This document shows, piece after piece, positions 1-9,699 of a DNA stretch of 64,000 bases. Positions within the stretch are counted from its first letter, which is position 1. The number at the start of each line of letters is the position of its first letter. This DNA comes from Chryseobacterium scophthalmum. GTDB lineage: Bacteria > Bacteroidota > Bacteroidia > Flavobacteriales > Weeksellaceae. Under the pieces are notes generated by a model that saw nothing but the letters and a program-made list of their open reading frames with translations, did no database searches and was not told the DNA's origin. The DNA lies in NCBI RefSeq assembly GCF_900143185.1, contig NZ_FSRQ01000005.1:225405-289404 (forward strand), in the 5' to 3' direction. The position numbers and the translations under genes were made by a program.

Positions 1-695
1 TTCTTATAATGAAAAACTTTAAAAAGGGGTTCTTTAGGGAAAAGAGGGATAACATTGCTCTTCAAAAGCCATTCACCGTACCATGTAAATTCACTTGGAA
101 ACTCGTGAATAAGATCCGGATAATTGATATTGTTTGCGTCTAAGTAATTTTCTTGAAAATCTTTCCAAACTTTGTTTGACCAGATTGTTGGTGAAGGACC
201 ATAATCGTAGCAAATCCCTTTACGTCCGAATTTAGCCATTATTTTTCTGCTTATATCTTCAAAATATTGTTTCGGATCATCTTTAAAATGCTTACGATTA
301 TTGCTCAACCAAGAAAACATCTCTTTCTGTTGATGAATGATCGTATAAGGAACATCATCCTGAATAAAATCAGATATGTAAAAATCTTTGATAAAATAAG
401 AATCTGAATCTAAACACACATAGTTTTCTGTGATGTTTAGTCTATGTAACTGAGATTTTACAATTTGTTGATATTGCCAAGGATCTTTATTTTCCATGGC
501 AATAATATCACTGTCTTTTATAATATCAAAAAGATCGGTTTGTAGATTTTGTTTAAAAAAACTAATATCTTCGTCATTTACAGAAATCAGAAGTTTTATT
601 TTATCTTTATTATGTTGATTAATTGACTCAATCAACTTACTGCAAGACTCAAAATCAGCTCTGTAAGTTTTTACGAATAATATTAATTTTTCCAT
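1..695 (-). CDS. DUF6492-like protein (partial, runs off the window)
   Basis: Open frame read by eye from an ATG at 693-695 through the window edge, with no stop in about 231 codons, so the C-terminus is missing. It begins MEKLILFVKTYRADFESC and contains an acidic CLDSDSYF motif near residue 98, like the DxD-type sites of nucleotide-sugar-binding folds. The pattern (FVKTYRAD, LDSD, DYGPSP, WYGEW) resembles DUF6492 proteins, which sit in polysaccharide gene clusters. It starts 4 bases after the stop of the cupin gene, so the two are probably cotranscribed. A role in O-antigen or capsule synthesis is inferred from context; the activity is unknown. Confidence 0.7.
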   Translation of the reverse strand, partial: MEKLILFVKTYRADFESCSKLIESINQHNKDKIKLLISVNDEDISFFKQNLQTDLFDIIKDSDIIAMENKDPWQYQQIVKSQLHRLNITENYVCLDSDSYFIKDFYISDFIQDDVPYTIIHQQKEMFSWLSNNRKHFKDDPKQYFEDISRKIMAKFGRKGICYDYGPSPTIWSNKVWKDFQENYLDANNINYPDLIHEFPSEFTWYGEWLLKSNVIPLFPKEPLFKVFHYK

Positions 696-699
696 TTAA

Positions 700-1044
700 T
701 TATTGTCTGTCATATTCATCACTCAGCCTTACAATATCATCCTCACCAAAGTAAGTTCCTGTTTGTACTTCGATGAAGACAACTGGTTTTTCTGAAAGAT
801 TCATGATTCTGTGTTTGGCTCCTAAAGGAATGAAAATACTTTCGCCGTAAGACAATTTTATTTCTTTATCATCCAAAATTATGGTAGCATCACCTTCAAT
901 GATCGTCCATTGCTCTTGTCTTTTGTGGTGGTATTGGTATGATAGTTTTTGTCCCGGATTTACCTCAATTCTTTTCAGTTTATAATTAGGTTCGTCTGCC
1001 AAAACATAATATTTACCCCAAGGTCTTTCGCCAATTTCTAACAT
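700..1044 (-). CDS. Cupin, mannose-6-phosphate isomerase type II-like
   Basis: Single-domain cupin of about 114 residues matching the C-terminal isomerase domain of ManC/AlgA-type bifunctional enzymes. Visible motifs are ERPWGKY at the N-terminus, the first cupin motif PGQKLSYQYHHKRQEQW with metal-ligand histidines, and the second motif GAKHRI. Standalone versions may act on mannose-6-phosphate or just bind a sugar nucleotide. I chose the ATG at 1042-1044. The frame extends to a TTG at 1057-1059, but that lies only a few bases from the expected transcription start of the promoter at 1068-1098. It is the first gene of a minus-strand unit continuing into the DUF6492-like gene, which suggests surface-polysaccharide synthesis. 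Confidence 0.75.
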   Translation of the reverse strand: MLEIGERPWGKYYVLADEPNYKLKRIEVNPGQKLSYQYHHKRQEQWTIIEGDATIILDDKEIKLSYGESIFIPLGAKHRIMNLSEKPVVFIEVQTGTYFGEDDIVRLSDEYDRQ

Positions 1045-1067
1045 ATTTTTTGAATTCAAAATTTATA

Positions 1068-1098
1068 CAAATGTAAATATTAAGATTAAAAATCCCAA
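1068..1098 (-). promoter_or_regulatory. Bacteroidota-type promoter of the cupin gene
   Basis: On the minus strand there is a -7 box TACATTTG (1068-1075) and a -33 TTG (1096-1098) separated by 20 bases. This fits the Bacteroidota consensus TTG-N19..21-TAnnTTTG. The predicted start of transcription lies just upstream of the ATG at 1044. Confidence 0.65.
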
Positions 1099-1139
1099 CA
1101 TAGAAAACATTAAACATCATTAAAACATTTAATTTTAAG

Positions 1140-1147
1140 TAAATTTG
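1140..1147 (+). promoter_or_regulatory. -7 box upstream of gltX
   Basis: TAAATTTG matches the Bacteroidota -7 consensus TAnnTTTG and lies 17 bases before the gltX ATG. No clear -33 TTG is seen. Confidence 0.5.
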
Positions 1148-1164
1148 CAAAAATTTTATTTAAA

Positions 1165-2673
1165 ATGGAGAAAGTAAGAGTCCGTTTTGCACCAAGTCCT
1201 ACAGGACCTTTGCATTTGGGAGGCGTAAGAACCGCATTGTATGATTATCTTTTTGCTAAAAATCAGGGCGGCGAATTTGTTTTGAGAATAGAAGACACCG
1301 ATACTGCAAGATACGTAGAAGGAGCCGAAGAATACATTGAGGAAGCCTTGGAATGGTGCGGAATCATCCCCGATGAAAGCCCTAAAAAAGGCGGAAAATT
1401 TGCTCCATACAGACAATCTGAAAGAAGAGATATTTACGATAAATACACAGAGCAGATCCTAAAAACAGATTATGCTTACATCGCTTTCGACACAGCGGAA
1501 GAATTAGATGCAATCCGTGCTGAATACGAAGCTAAAGGCGATGTTTTCTCTTATGACAATAAAACCAGAAACCGCTTAAGAAACAGTCTTGCTCTTTCTG
1601 AAGAGGAAGTTCAAAAGTTGTTGGAGGCAAAAACACCTTACGTTGTAAGATTTAAAATGCCTGTTGACAGAACTTTAGGTTTGGTAGACATCATCAGAGG
1701 AAACTCTGCGGTAAATACAGATACTTTAGACGATAAAGTTTTGGTAAAAAACGACGGAATGCCAACTTACCACTTCGCCAACATTATCGACGACCATGAG
1801 ATGGAAATTTCTCACGTTATTCGTGGTGAAGAATGGTTGCCTTCTTTAGGTTTACACACTTTATTATATGAAGCAATGGGTTGGGAAGCGCCTCAGTTTG
1901 CCCACCTTTCTTTAATTTTAAAACCAGAAGGAAAAGGAAAATTAAGCAAAAGAGACGGTGACAAATTCGGATTCCCGGTATTTCCTTTAAACTTTACAGA
2001 TCCTGCAACTGGAAACGTATCTAAAGGTTACAGAGAAAGCGGTTATCTTCCTGAAGCTTTCATCAATATGGTCGCGCTTTTAGGATGGTCTCCTGCAGAT
2101 GACAAAGAAATTTTGTCTTTGGATGAAATGGTAAAAGAATTTGATTTACATAAAGTTCATAAAGCCGGAGCAAGATTCAGTAAAGAAAAATCTGAGTGGT
2201 TCAATCATCAGTATATTCAAAAAACTTCTGATGAAGAATTATCAAATATTCTTAAAAATTCAGATCTAAGCTTGAATATGGATGATGAAAAATTATTAAA
2301 GATCATTCATCTGATGAAAGAAAGAGCGACCTTCCCGAAAGATATTTATGAAAACGGAAAGTTTTTCTTTGAAGCACCTACTTCTTATGATGAAAAGGCT
2401 TCAAAAAAAGCTTGGAATGACGAAACGTCAAATCTTTTGACTGAATTTGCTGTCACGTTGAGCGGAGTCGAAGCGTTTACTGCTGAAAACATCAAACAGA
2501 ACTTACACGACTTTGCTGAAAACAAAGGTTTGGGAATGGGGAAAGTAATGATGCCTCTTCGTTTAGCTTTGGTAGGAGAATTGAAAGGACCAGACGTTCC
2601 GGATATTTTGGAACTCATTGGAAAAGAAGAAAGTATCGCCAGAATAAGCAATGCTGTAAATAATTTTAAATAG
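1165..2673 (+). CDS. gltX: Glutamate--tRNA ligase
   Basis: Cytoplasmic class I aminoacyl-tRNA synthetase that charges tRNA-Glu (and tRNA-Gln in bacteria lacking GlnRS). The 502 residues are normal for the family. The N-terminal Rossmann fold carries the HIGH-type signature as HLGG (residues 17-20) after FAPSPTGP. The KMSKS-type loop is KLSKR (residues 259-263). The anticodon-binding helical domain fills the C-terminal part. It has its own -7 box. accA follows in the same direction 47 bases downstream with its own -7 box. Confidence 0.97.
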   Translation: MEKVRVRFAPSPTGPLHLGGVRTALYDYLFAKNQGGEFVLRIEDTDTARYVEGAEEYIEEALEWCGIIPDESPKKGGKFAPYRQSERRDIYDKYTEQILKTDYAYIAFDTAEELDAIRAEYEAKGDVFSYDNKTRNRLRNSLALSEEEVQKLLEAKTPYVVRFKMPVDRTLGLVDIIRGNSAVNTDTLDDKVLVKNDGMPTYHFANIIDDHEMEISHVIRGEEWLPSLGLHTLLYEAMGWEAPQFAHLSLILKPEGKGKLSKRDGDKFGFPVFPLNFTDPATGNVSKGYRESGYLPEAFINMVALLGWSPADDKEILSLDEMVKEFDLHKVHKAGARFSKEKSEWFNHQYIQKTSDEELSNILKNSDLSLNMDDEKLLKIIHLMKERATFPKDIYENGKFFFEAPTSYDEKASKKAWNDETSNLLTEFAVTLSGVEAFTAENIKQNLHDFAENKGLGMGKVMMPLRLALVGELKGPDVPDILELIGKEESIARISNAVNNFK

Positions 2674-2690
2674 GTTTTCATAATTTTTCA

Positions 2691-2698
2691 TACATTTG
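2691..2698 (+). promoter_or_regulatory. -7 box upstream of accA
   Basis: TACATTTG fits TAnnTTTG and lies 22 bases before the accA ATG, so accA probably has its own start in addition to read-through from gltX. Confidence 0.5.
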
Positions 2699-2720
2699 AA
2701 AGATTTAATTTACTTCAAGA

Positions 2721-3677
2721 ATGGAATATTTAAGTTTCGAACTTCCTATAAAAGAGCTGATGGATCAATATCAAACATGTTCTTTGGTAGGAGAAGAAAG
2801 TGGTGTTGATGTAAAATTAGCATGCAGTCAGATCGAAGACAAGATCAGAGATACCAAAAAAGAGATCTATGGAAATCTTACCCCTTGGCAAAGAGTACAG
2901 TTATCACGTCATCCGGATCGCCCTTATACTTTAGATTACATTAAAGGTATGGTAGATAAAGGAAGCTTCCTTGAGCTTCACGGAGACAGAAACTTTGCAG
3001 ATGACCCTGCATTGATTGGTGGTTTGGCTACATTGGATGGTCAAAGAATCATGATTTTGGGAACTCAAAAAGGGAGAACAACCAAAGAAAGACAATACAG
3101 AAGATTCGGAATGCCAAATCCTGAAGGATACAGAAAAGCTTTAAGACTAATGAAGCTTGCTGAAAAATTCAAAATTCCTGTAGTTACTTTGGTAGATACA
3201 CCAGGAGCTTATCCTGGTTTGGAAGCTGAAGAAAGAGGACAAGGTGAAGCAATTGCAAGAAACATTTTCGAAATGACAATGCTTAAAACTCCTATTTTCA
3301 CTTACATTATCGGTGAAGGAGCAAGTGGTGGTGCATTAGGAATTGGCGTTGGTAACAAAGTGTATATGTTAGAAAACACTTGGTACACCGTAATTGCACC
3401 GGAAAGTTGTTCTTCAATTCTTTGGAGAAACTGGGATCATAAAGAAGATGCTGCAAACGCATTAAATCTTACCCCGAAAGATGCATTGAGAGAAAAATTC
3501 ATCGACGGAATTATAGAAGAACCACTTGGTGGAGCTCATTATGACCCGGAAGTTGCTTATTTAAATTTAAAGGCTTCTATTTTACAGAACATAAAAGCTT
3601 TCTCTAAATTTACAGGTAAGGAACTAGAAACTCACAGACAAGACAAGTTTATTGCGATGGGGCAATTTAAAGGATAA
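2721..3677 (+). CDS. accA: Acetyl-CoA carboxylase carboxyltransferase, alpha subunit
   Basis: AccA forms the carboxyltransferase with AccD and passes the carboxyl group from carboxybiotin to acetyl-CoA, giving malonyl-CoA for fatty acid synthesis. The 318 residues equal the usual length. Typical blocks are [19 protein letters not shown] near residue 60, [11 protein letters not shown] near residue 90, VDTPGAYPG near residue 157 and the glycine-rich [12 protein letters not shown] near residue 200, which forms the oxyanion-hole region. accD is not in the window. A strong bidirectional terminator follows immediately. Confidence 0.97.
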   Translation: MEYLSFELPIKELMDQYQTCSLVGEESGVDVKLACSQIEDKIRDTKKEIYGNLTPWQRVQLSRHPDRPYTLDYIKGMVDKGSFLELHGDRNFADDPALIGGLATLDGQRIMILGTQKGRTTKERQYRRFGMPNPEGYRKALRLMKLAEKFKIPVVTLVDTPGAYPGLEAEERGQGEAIARNIFEMTMLKTPIFTYIIGEGASGGALGIGVGNKVYMLENTWYTVIAPESCSSILWRNWDHKEDAANALNLTPKDALREKFIDGIIEEPLGGAHYDPEVAYLNLKASILQNIKAFSKFTGKELETHRQDKFIAMGQFKG

Positions 3678-3713
3678 AAAAAGCGGTTAAGAAAAATCTT
3701 AACCGCTTTTTTA
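3678..3713. terminator. Bidirectional terminator between accA and the DUF6759-like gene
   Basis: Perfect 11-bp stem AAGCGGTTAAG/CTTAACCGCTT (3681-3691 with 3698-3708) flanked by A-run and T-run, so it can end transcription from both convergent genes. Confidence 0.85.
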
Positions 3714-3736
3714 TTTTACACTTTTTCTATTATTTT

Positions 3737-4444
3737 TTATTCAGCAACATTCAGCTGAATTTCAATATCTCTTGTTACTTTTTTGAGTGAAGAATATTTG
3801 GCATCACAAACCATGGTTGTCAAAACATATTCTCCTTTTTCAACCATCACAAAATTTTGCCCGTTTGGCGGCACATCAAGATTATAATATTTTTTTCCGC
3901 TTATTTTTACAATCAATCTGCATTTCGATTTATTTTTAATATTAATATAAGCTTCATTATCGTTAGGATCATTATTGAAGAGATGAGTCAAATAAGAAGC
4001 TGTTTTTTTTGCTTCAGCACTTGGCTCGGATTTTTTACTTGAGCTTCCTACTGCAGCATAATTAACCGTTCTTTCTGGTGTAGCGACCGTTTTTGCATTG
4101 GTATTTGAAGCTAAAGTTTTACCTTTATTAAGTTCGTTATTACTTACAATTTTTTCAATTTTATTTTTACTTAAAGGTTTTATGGTAGGTTTCGCCTCGA
4201 TAGAATTATCTGCCATAATAATATCAATAAGTTTTCTTTTTAACTTGTCGTTTTTTTCGTGTCCCGGATTTTGTTTAATAAAACCCGCTATAATTCTTGC
4301 TTCTGCAGTAGACTCAGCTTCTTCAAGCGTATAAATAATAACTGTTTCTTTTTCAGCAACAACTTTAGTTTTGGCTTTTTTCTTCTTTTGAGCAAAGCCT
4401 ACACTGAAAATGGAAAGGAATATGATTAGAAATAGTTTTTTCAT
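3737..4444 (-). CDS. Secreted DUF6759-like protein (paralog A)
   Basis: 235 residues with signal peptide MKKLFLIIFLSIFSVGFAQ, then a lysine-rich stretch. The N-terminal part contains FIKQNPGHEKNDKLKRKL, a linker follows, and the C-terminal domain of about 75 residues has conserved blocks NKSKCRLIVKISGKKYYNL, PPNGQNFVMVEKGEY and MVCDAKYSS. The same C-terminal pattern with two invariant cysteines recurs in the proteins at 20516, 24491 and 25029. I believe the family is catalogued as DUF6759; this needs a profile search. Function is unknown; export to the periplasm is inferred. It is divergent from tsf. Confidence 0.8.
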   Translation of the reverse strand: MKKLFLIIFLSIFSVGFAQKKKKAKTKVVAEKETVIIYTLEEAESTAEARIIAGFIKQNPGHEKNDKLKRKLIDIIMADNSIEAKPTIKPLSKNKIEKIVSNNELNKGKTLASNTNAKTVATPERTVNYAAVGSSSKKSEPSAEAKKTASYLTHLFNNDPNDNEAYINIKNKSKCRLIVKISGKKYYNLDVPPNGQNFVMVEKGEYVLTTMVCDAKYSSLKKVTRDIEIQLNVAE

Positions 4445-4518
4445 GTAAAATCTTTAAAAATTTATTAAATAAATACTATAACGTTAAAAGTCATTTTTTA
4501 GTTTATCATTAAAATCAT

Positions 4519-4526
4519 TATCTTTG
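4519..4526 (+). promoter_or_regulatory. -7 box upstream of tsf
   Basis: TATCTTTG fits TAnnTTTG, 61 bases before the tsf ATG. It gives tsf an independent start here, where rpsB is not next to it. Confidence 0.5.
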
Positions 4527-4587
4527 CCCTGCTCAAAAATAAACTATTAAAGTTAATTATAATTTTAAATAAAAAATAATAAATATT

Positions 4588-5412
4588 ATGTCTTATTCAC
4601 CAGCTGCTGCAGACGTAGCAAAATTAAGAAACCAAACAGGTGCAGGTATGATGGACTGCAAGAAAGCTCTAGTTGAAGCAGAAGGAGACTTCGAAAAAGC
4701 AGTAGATATCCTTAGAAAAAAAGGACAGAAAGTTGCTGCTAACAGAGCTGACAGAGATTCTTCTGAAGGTGCAGTAATCGCAAGAGTAAACGAAGATAAT
4801 ACTTTAGGTGTTATTATTTCTTTAAACTGCGAAACTGACTTCGTTGCTAAAAACGAAGCGTTCATCGAGTTAGCTTACGAATTAGCTGAAATGGCTATTT
4901 TCGCTGCTACTAAAGAAGAATTATTGGCTACAGATTTCCACGGATTAACTGTTGCTGATAAATTAATCGAGCAAACTGGAGTTATCGGTGAGAAAATCGA
5001 GATTGGTGCATTCGAAAGAATTACAGGACCTTTCTTGGGAGCTTACATCCATGCTGGAAACAAAATCGCTGCAATCACTGCACTTTCTGCTAAAGTAGAC
5101 GGAGCTGACGAAGCTGCTAAATCTGTTTCTATGCAGGCTGCTGCTATGAACCCAATTGCTCTTGACGAAACTTCTGTTTCTCAGGAAACTATCGACAAAG
5201 AATTGGAAATCGAAAGACACAAACTTACCGAAGAAGGTAAACCTGCAAATATTATCGATAATATCTTGAAAGGTAAAATGCAGAGATTCTACAAAGACAA
5301 TACTTTGGTACACCAAGATTTCATCAAAGACAGCTCTATTTCTGTTGCTGATTACGTAAAATCTGTAAACGGAGATCTTAAAGTAACAGGATTTGTAAGA
5401 GTTAGCTTATAA
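4588..5412 (+). CDS. tsf: Elongation factor Ts
   Basis: EF-Ts is the nucleotide exchange factor of EF-Tu in translation. The N-terminal UBA-like segment holds the signature LRNQTGAGMMDCKKAL (residues 13-28). The core domain carries TDFVAKNEAF near residue 81, the region that enters the EF-Tu nucleotide site. The length of 274 residues is normal. In most bacteria tsf follows rpsB directly. Here rpsB is at 25.8 kb on the opposite strand, and tsf stands alone with its own promoter and terminator. See the finding on a possible inversion. Confidence 0.97.
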   Translation: MSYSPAAADVAKLRNQTGAGMMDCKKALVEAEGDFEKAVDILRKKGQKVAANRADRDSSEGAVIARVNEDNTLGVIISLNCETDFVAKNEAFIELAYELAEMAIFAATKEELLATDFHGLTVADKLIEQTGVIGEKIEIGAFERITGPFLGAYIHAGNKIAAITALSAKVDGADEAAKSVSMQAAAMNPIALDETSVSQETIDKELEIERHKLTEEGKPANIIDNILKGKMQRFYKDNTLVHQDFIKDSSISVADYVKSVNGDLKVTGFVRVSL

Positions 5413-5435
5413 TAACTTTTCAAATTTAAAATAAT

Positions 5436-5468
5436 AATCCCGATGATTCTTTCATCGGGATTTTTTTT
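5436..5468 (+). terminator. Terminator of tsf
   Basis: Stem AATCCCGATGA/TCATCGGGATT with a 5-base loop, followed by a run of eight T. Confidence 0.9.
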
Positions 5469-5585
5469 GTGAAAACTTCAATTTACGATATTAATAATAT
5501 ATGAAATTAGTTTTAAGTTTTCCACATTTCGTTAAATATTAAAAAAGTGTTAAAAAAATACTGTAAAAAATTGATTATTAATACT

Positions 5586-5593
5586 TAAATTTG
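5586..5593 (+). promoter_or_regulatory. -7 box upstream of the first IgGFc-like gene
   Basis: TAAATTTG fits TAnnTTTG and lies 19 bases before the ATG at 5613. All four genes of the array carry such a box, so they are probably transcribed separately. Confidence 0.5.
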
Positions 5594-5612
5594 TCGCCCC
5601 TAAAACTGAGGC

Positions 5613-8600
5613 ATGAAAAGATTTCTACTTATTATCTGTACATTTTGGTGTTTTATCCTTAATGCTCAACTTGATACAGAGCACTGGTTTGCTCCAATGT
5701 CTGCAAAGGCCGGAACCGGTGGTCTTGAAGGATATTTATATTTATCAACCAATGAAACAGTGCCTTTTTCGGTACAGATCTTCAACAATAACACATTGTA
5801 TACAACGGTACAGGTAAGTAAGAATAATCCGACACAAGTAATTATTCCCAATAATTTTTTGATCGCTTCAGCTCAAAACCAGTTGTTTACCCCGAATAAC
5901 ATGGGATTGAATGTGAAAGGTCCTAAAAAATTCTTTGCCAATTATAGGTTTGCAATGTCGAATCATGCTGAAATTCTTACTTCAAAAGGAGCAGCAGGTT
6001 TAGGAACAACATTTTATGCGGGAGTAGCTCCTATTTCAGGATCTGAAAACCACATGAATGCTACAATCGGAGTTACTGCGACTGAAGACAATACGGTCGT
6101 TACAATTTCCGGCTACAATCCGAGTATTACTTTTTCAGACGGAATATCTTCACCCACAAGAACATTTACGCTTAATAAAGGTAAATCTTACATCTTAGAT
6201 GTTGTAAGTTCTACTTCTAATATCAATAAAACAGGACTAGTAGGAGCAAAAATTGTTGCTACAAAAGCTATTTCAGTGACCAACGGAAACTTTAACGCAG
6301 CCTATACTTCTCAAAACCTTACCAACAATGATATTTTGATGGATCAGGCGGTTCCTGTAGATCGTTTAGGAAAAGATTTCGTAGTAGTAAAAGGAAATGG
6401 AACGGTAACTTCTGAAATGGAAACCGCTCTGATTATTGCTACAGAAAACAATACGCAGATCACATTTAACGGAAGCGGAGCTGTAATAACCCTTAATGAA
6501 GGTCAACATTATTTAGTACCAAGTACAAGATACCAACATCAGGGAAATGGTCATTATAATATGAATATTTCTTCAACTAAAAATGTATATGTTTACCAGC
6601 TTCTTTCGGGTGCTACCAACGGAAACGAATATGCTTCAGGAGGAATGAATTTCATCCCGCCATTAAGCTGTTTTATGCCAAATAAAATTGACGAAATTGG
6701 ATTTATCAACAGAATCGGAGGACAGACTTTTGCGACAAGATTAAATATTATCACTCAAGTCGGAGCTACCGTAACCTTAAACGGAGGTAATATTGCAGCA
6801 GGAAACGGACCTTATCCTGTAACAGGAAATCCGAATTGGGTAAGTTATTCTATCCAAAATGTGACAGGAAATGTAACATTAAACTCTACGAAAGCAATGA
6901 CTGCAGGAATTGCTGCAGGAAGTGGCGCTGTAGGATACGGAGGATATTTTGCTGGATTTTCATCAGTTCCGGCAATTACAAAAACCGGTGATTGCTACGC
7001 AGGAATTATTTTGCAGGTTGATAATAATTACGATGGTTATCAATGGTATTTAAATGGTGTTGCTATTCAAGGCGCAACTACTTTTTCCATTAATCCTGAA
7101 CTATATGGAGCGGGAGCTTATACTTGTTCGGTAACAAAGAACAATTGTGAAACAAAATTGACTACAATATACAATTACACACTTTGTCCGCCAATTTCAA
7201 CAACAACTTTTACCATCGGGTCTTGTAATACCAAAATGAGTACTCCGGCATTTACTAGTTCTACACAAACCATTGTTCCATCATTAACTGCGATTATTTC
7301 TCAGCCAACGAATGGAACCGCAACAGTAAACCCAACCACAGGACAAATTACTTACACCCCCAATGCAACGACTGTAAATACTACAGACCAATTTGTTTAT
7401 TATATTCAGGGAAATGGAAATCCTTTTGCTTTTGAATATTTTAGAATCATCATTAATACAGATGTTCTTCAGGTAAACAATGCCTCAATAAGCATTTGTA
7501 ATAGCGCTGCAGGAAATGGAACCTATAATTTAACGACTGCAAGTGTTACATCAGCTGTTGGAGCCAATATTACTTATTTTACCAATGCAAATTTAACAGG
7601 GCAAATTACTGATCCAACCAATTATACAGGACCTGCAGGAATTATTTATGCTAATGTAACTTCGGCTTACGGATGTTCTAAAGTTGCACAGATTACATTG
7701 ACAATGAATCCGGCTCCAAACATCAATACAAGCACTTATAATGCAGAGTTTTGTGATGATAATTCTTCTGGAGTTATCAACATCAATTTTGCAACAGTTA
7801 CTCCACAAATTGTTACCAATTCAGCGAATTTTACTGTAAAATATTATTTAAATCAAGCTGATGCAACTGCAGGAAATAACAATACATTGCCAACGAACTG
7901 GAGCTACTCTACAAATACTACAGTTTATGTAAGAGTTGAAAGCATAAACGGTTGCCCTCCTGCTTTTGGGCAAATTAATTTTGTTATTAAAAACAAAGTT
8001 CCTTTGCTAACTCCAACGCACGTTGTAGAAATTTGCGATACAGATATGAATGGATCTGAAACAGTGAATCTAAATACTTATAAAAACATTTTCACTACAG
8101 ATCCTGGAACCAGTGTTACTTTCCACAATAGTTTGGCAGATGCACAATCTGGTGCAAACGCAATTCCAGCAACGCAAACAATCAATAACGGAGCAACGGG
8201 AACTTTTTATTTAAGATTTACAAATGCAACACAGTGTTTTAACACCGCAAGTTTAGCAATCAAAGTAAATGCTATTCCTAATATTAATATCTCAAATTTT
8301 AATGGTAATCTTTGTGATGATAATTTTGACGGAATTGTGAATGTAAATTTCAATACTATTACTCCGCAAGTTGTAACAAATTCTGCCAATTTTACGGTAA
8401 GATATTATTTAAGTCAAGCTGATGCAAATGCTGGAAATACGAACACACTTCCAACTAACTGGACTTATACATCAGCAACAACCGTTTATATAAGAGTAGA
8501 CGGTACAAGTACAATTTGCCCGACTGCTTTTGGACAAATTAATTTTACCATAGGTAATAAAATCACCTTACTTACTACAAACTTCACTGCTGAAATTTGT

Positions 8601-9515
8601 GATAATGATTTAAATGGTTCGCAAAGTGTTAATCTAAATGATTATAGAAATCAATTTACTGCAGATCCTTCTGTAACATTAACTTACCACGCAACTTTGG
8701 CAGATGCGCAATCAGGAATCAACGGATTAGCAGTAAATCAAATCATTACAACTCCGGCTACATTTTATATTAGATTCACGAGTAATAACGGATGTCCGAA
8801 TACAGCAACTTTAAAAATCAGTTTAAGATCTCCAAAAAAATCTGAAGTTTTGAAAGACCAGATTATTTGTTCAAATGACAAAGCAGTTTTAAATGCAGGA
8901 GACGGATTCACTTCTTATTTATGGAGTACAGGAGCCACTACTTCTACCATTACTGTTGGCGTAGGAACTTATTATGTAGATTTAGGCTTTAATGGTTGCA
9001 CATACAGACAAACTGTAACGGTAACTGCTGCACAATCCCCAACTATTACGAGCATTGTTGTTACAGGAACTACTGCCACAATTAATGTTACGGGAGGTAA
9101 TGCACCATACCAATATTCATTAAATGGTTCAGATTATCAAAACTCTAATGTATTTACAGGTTTATCGAGAGGACCTTACAAAGTTTATGTAATTGGAAGA
9201 GATGGTTGTCAACCAGTAATCAAAGATTTTTTAATTTTAAATTTAATTAATACCATCACTCCAAACGGAGACGGAAGAAATGATGTTTTAGATTATTCTG
9301 ATTTAAGAATAAAAGATCAGGTAAGCATTGAAGTTGTTGACCGTTATGGTGCAGCAGTTTACAAATCCTCAGGCAACAACTACAAGTGGGACGGAAAATC
9401 TGGCGGAAGAAATCTTTCAACAGGAACTTATTGGTACATTATCAAATGGATTGAGCCTGACACAAAATTACCGGTTTCTAACTCTGGTTGGTTATTAATA
9501 AAGAATCGAGAATAG
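5613..9515 (+). CDS. Giant T9SS type-B surface protein, IgGFc-binding-like, copy 1
   Basis: 1300 residues. Signal peptide MKRFLLIICTFWCFILNAQ is followed by a paralog-specific LDTEHWFAPM start. Residues about 110-460 match the IgGFc-binding-like domain: TSKGAAGLGTTFY, ATEDNTVVTISG, GAKIVATKAISVTNGN, PPLSCFMPNKIDEIG. Next come an Ig-like unit, a cadherin-like unit (NGTATVNPTTGQITYTPN) and two long tandem modules of 187 residues with CDDN or CDTD motifs. The end, ITPNGDGRNDVLDY through WLLIKNRE, is the gliding-type (type B) C-terminal sorting domain that directs export by T9SS. It is probably a cell-surface adhesin. IgG binding itself is not implied. No PorP/SprF-type partner is nearby. Confidence 0.85.
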   Translation: MKRFLLIICTFWCFILNAQLDTEHWFAPMSAKAGTGGLEGYLYLSTNETVPFSVQIFNNNTLYTTVQVSKNNPTQVIIPNNFLIASAQNQLFTPNNMGLNVKGPKKFFANYRFAMSNHAEILTSKGAAGLGTTFYAGVAPISGSENHMNATIGVTATEDNTVVTISGYNPSITFSDGISSPTRTFTLNKGKSYILDVVSSTSNINKTGLVGAKIVATKAISVTNGNFNAAYTSQNLTNNDILMDQAVPVDRLGKDFVVVKGNGTVTSEMETALIIATENNTQITFNGSGAVITLNEGQHYLVPSTRYQHQGNGHYNMNISSTKNVYVYQLLSGATNGNEYASGGMNFIPPLSCFMPNKIDEIGFINRIGGQTFATRLNIITQVGATVTLNGGNIAAGNGPYPVTGNPNWVSYSIQNVTGNVTLNSTKAMTAGIAAGSGAVGYGGYFAGFSSVPAITKTGDCYAGIILQVDNNYDGYQWYLNGVAIQGATTFSINPELYGAGAYTCSVTKNNCETKLTTIYNYTLCPPISTTTFTIGSCNTKMSTPAFTSSTQTIVPSLTAIISQPTNGTATVNPTTGQITYTPNATTVNTTDQFVYYIQGNGNPFAFEYFRIIINTDVLQVNNASISICNSAAGNGTYNLTTASVTSAVGANITYFTNANLTGQITDPTNYTGPAGIIYANVTSAYGCSKVAQITLTMNPAPNINTSTYNAEFCDDNSSGVININFATVTPQIVTNSANFTVKYYLNQADATAGNNNTLPTNWSYSTNTTVYVRVESINGCPPAFGQINFVIKNKVPLLTPTHVVEICDTDMNGSETVNLNTYKNIFTTDPGTSVTFHNSLADAQSGANAIPATQTINNGATGTFYLRFTNATQCFNTASLAIKVNAIPNINISNFNGNLCDDNFDGIVNVNFNTITPQVVTNSANFTVRYYLSQADANAGNTNTLPTNWTYTSATTVYIRVDGTSTICPTAFGQINFTIGNKITLLTTNFTAEICDNDLNGSQSVNLNDYRNQFTADPSVTLTYHATLADAQSGINGLAVNQIITTPATFYIRFTSNNGCPNTATLKISLRSPKKSEVLKDQIICSNDKAVLNAGDGFTSYLWSTGATTSTITVGVGTYYVDLGFNGCTYRQTVTVTAAQSPTITSIVVTGTTATINVTGGNAPYQYSLNGSDYQNSNVFTGLSRGPYKVYVIGRDGCQPVIKDFLILNLINTITPNGDGRNDVLDYSDLRIKDQVSIEVVDRYGAAVYKSSGNNYKWDGKSGGRNLSTGTYWYIIKWIEPDTKLPVSNSGWLLIKNRE
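7717..8830 (+). repeat. Two in-frame tandem modules of 561 bp in IgGFc-like copy 1
   Basis: TGTGATGATAAT occurs at 7752 and 8313, a period of 561 bp or 187 residues. Both units carry TPQ-VTNSANFTV, a YYL-QADA segment, NTLPTNW, and a second half with CD-D-NG and SLADAQSG-type segments. Each unit is itself two weakly similar modules of about 93 residues. Copy 4 has one such pair; copies 2 and 3 have only shorter related units. Confidence 0.8.
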
Positions 9516-9638
9516 ATTTCAATTTCGTTACTAATACATCATATCTTTTTATATATTAACCTACCAACTAATAACAAAAAAAAAAATAATCTTACAGTGG
9601 AGTTTTGTAAAAAAATACACAAAGTAAGTAATCAAATT

Positions 9639-9676
9639 TAAAAAAGGAGAATTCATAATGAATTTTCCTTTTTTAT
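9639..9676 (+). terminator. Probable terminator after IgGFc-like copy 1
   Basis: Stem AAAAAGGAGAATTCAT with ATGAATTTTCCTTTTT, one mismatch, then T-rich sequence. It sits 123 bases after the stop codon of copy 1. Confidence 0.6.
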
Positions 9677-9699
9677 TCACACAATAATATCTAAAAAAC

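Noticed and set aside
2385..2681. Minus-strand frame of 98 codons opposite the 3' end of gltX
   Set aside because: It is the shadow of a well-supported enzyme gene and has no recognisable features. The same holds for the minus-strand frames opposite tsf, the giant-protein array, rpsB, icmF and guaB.
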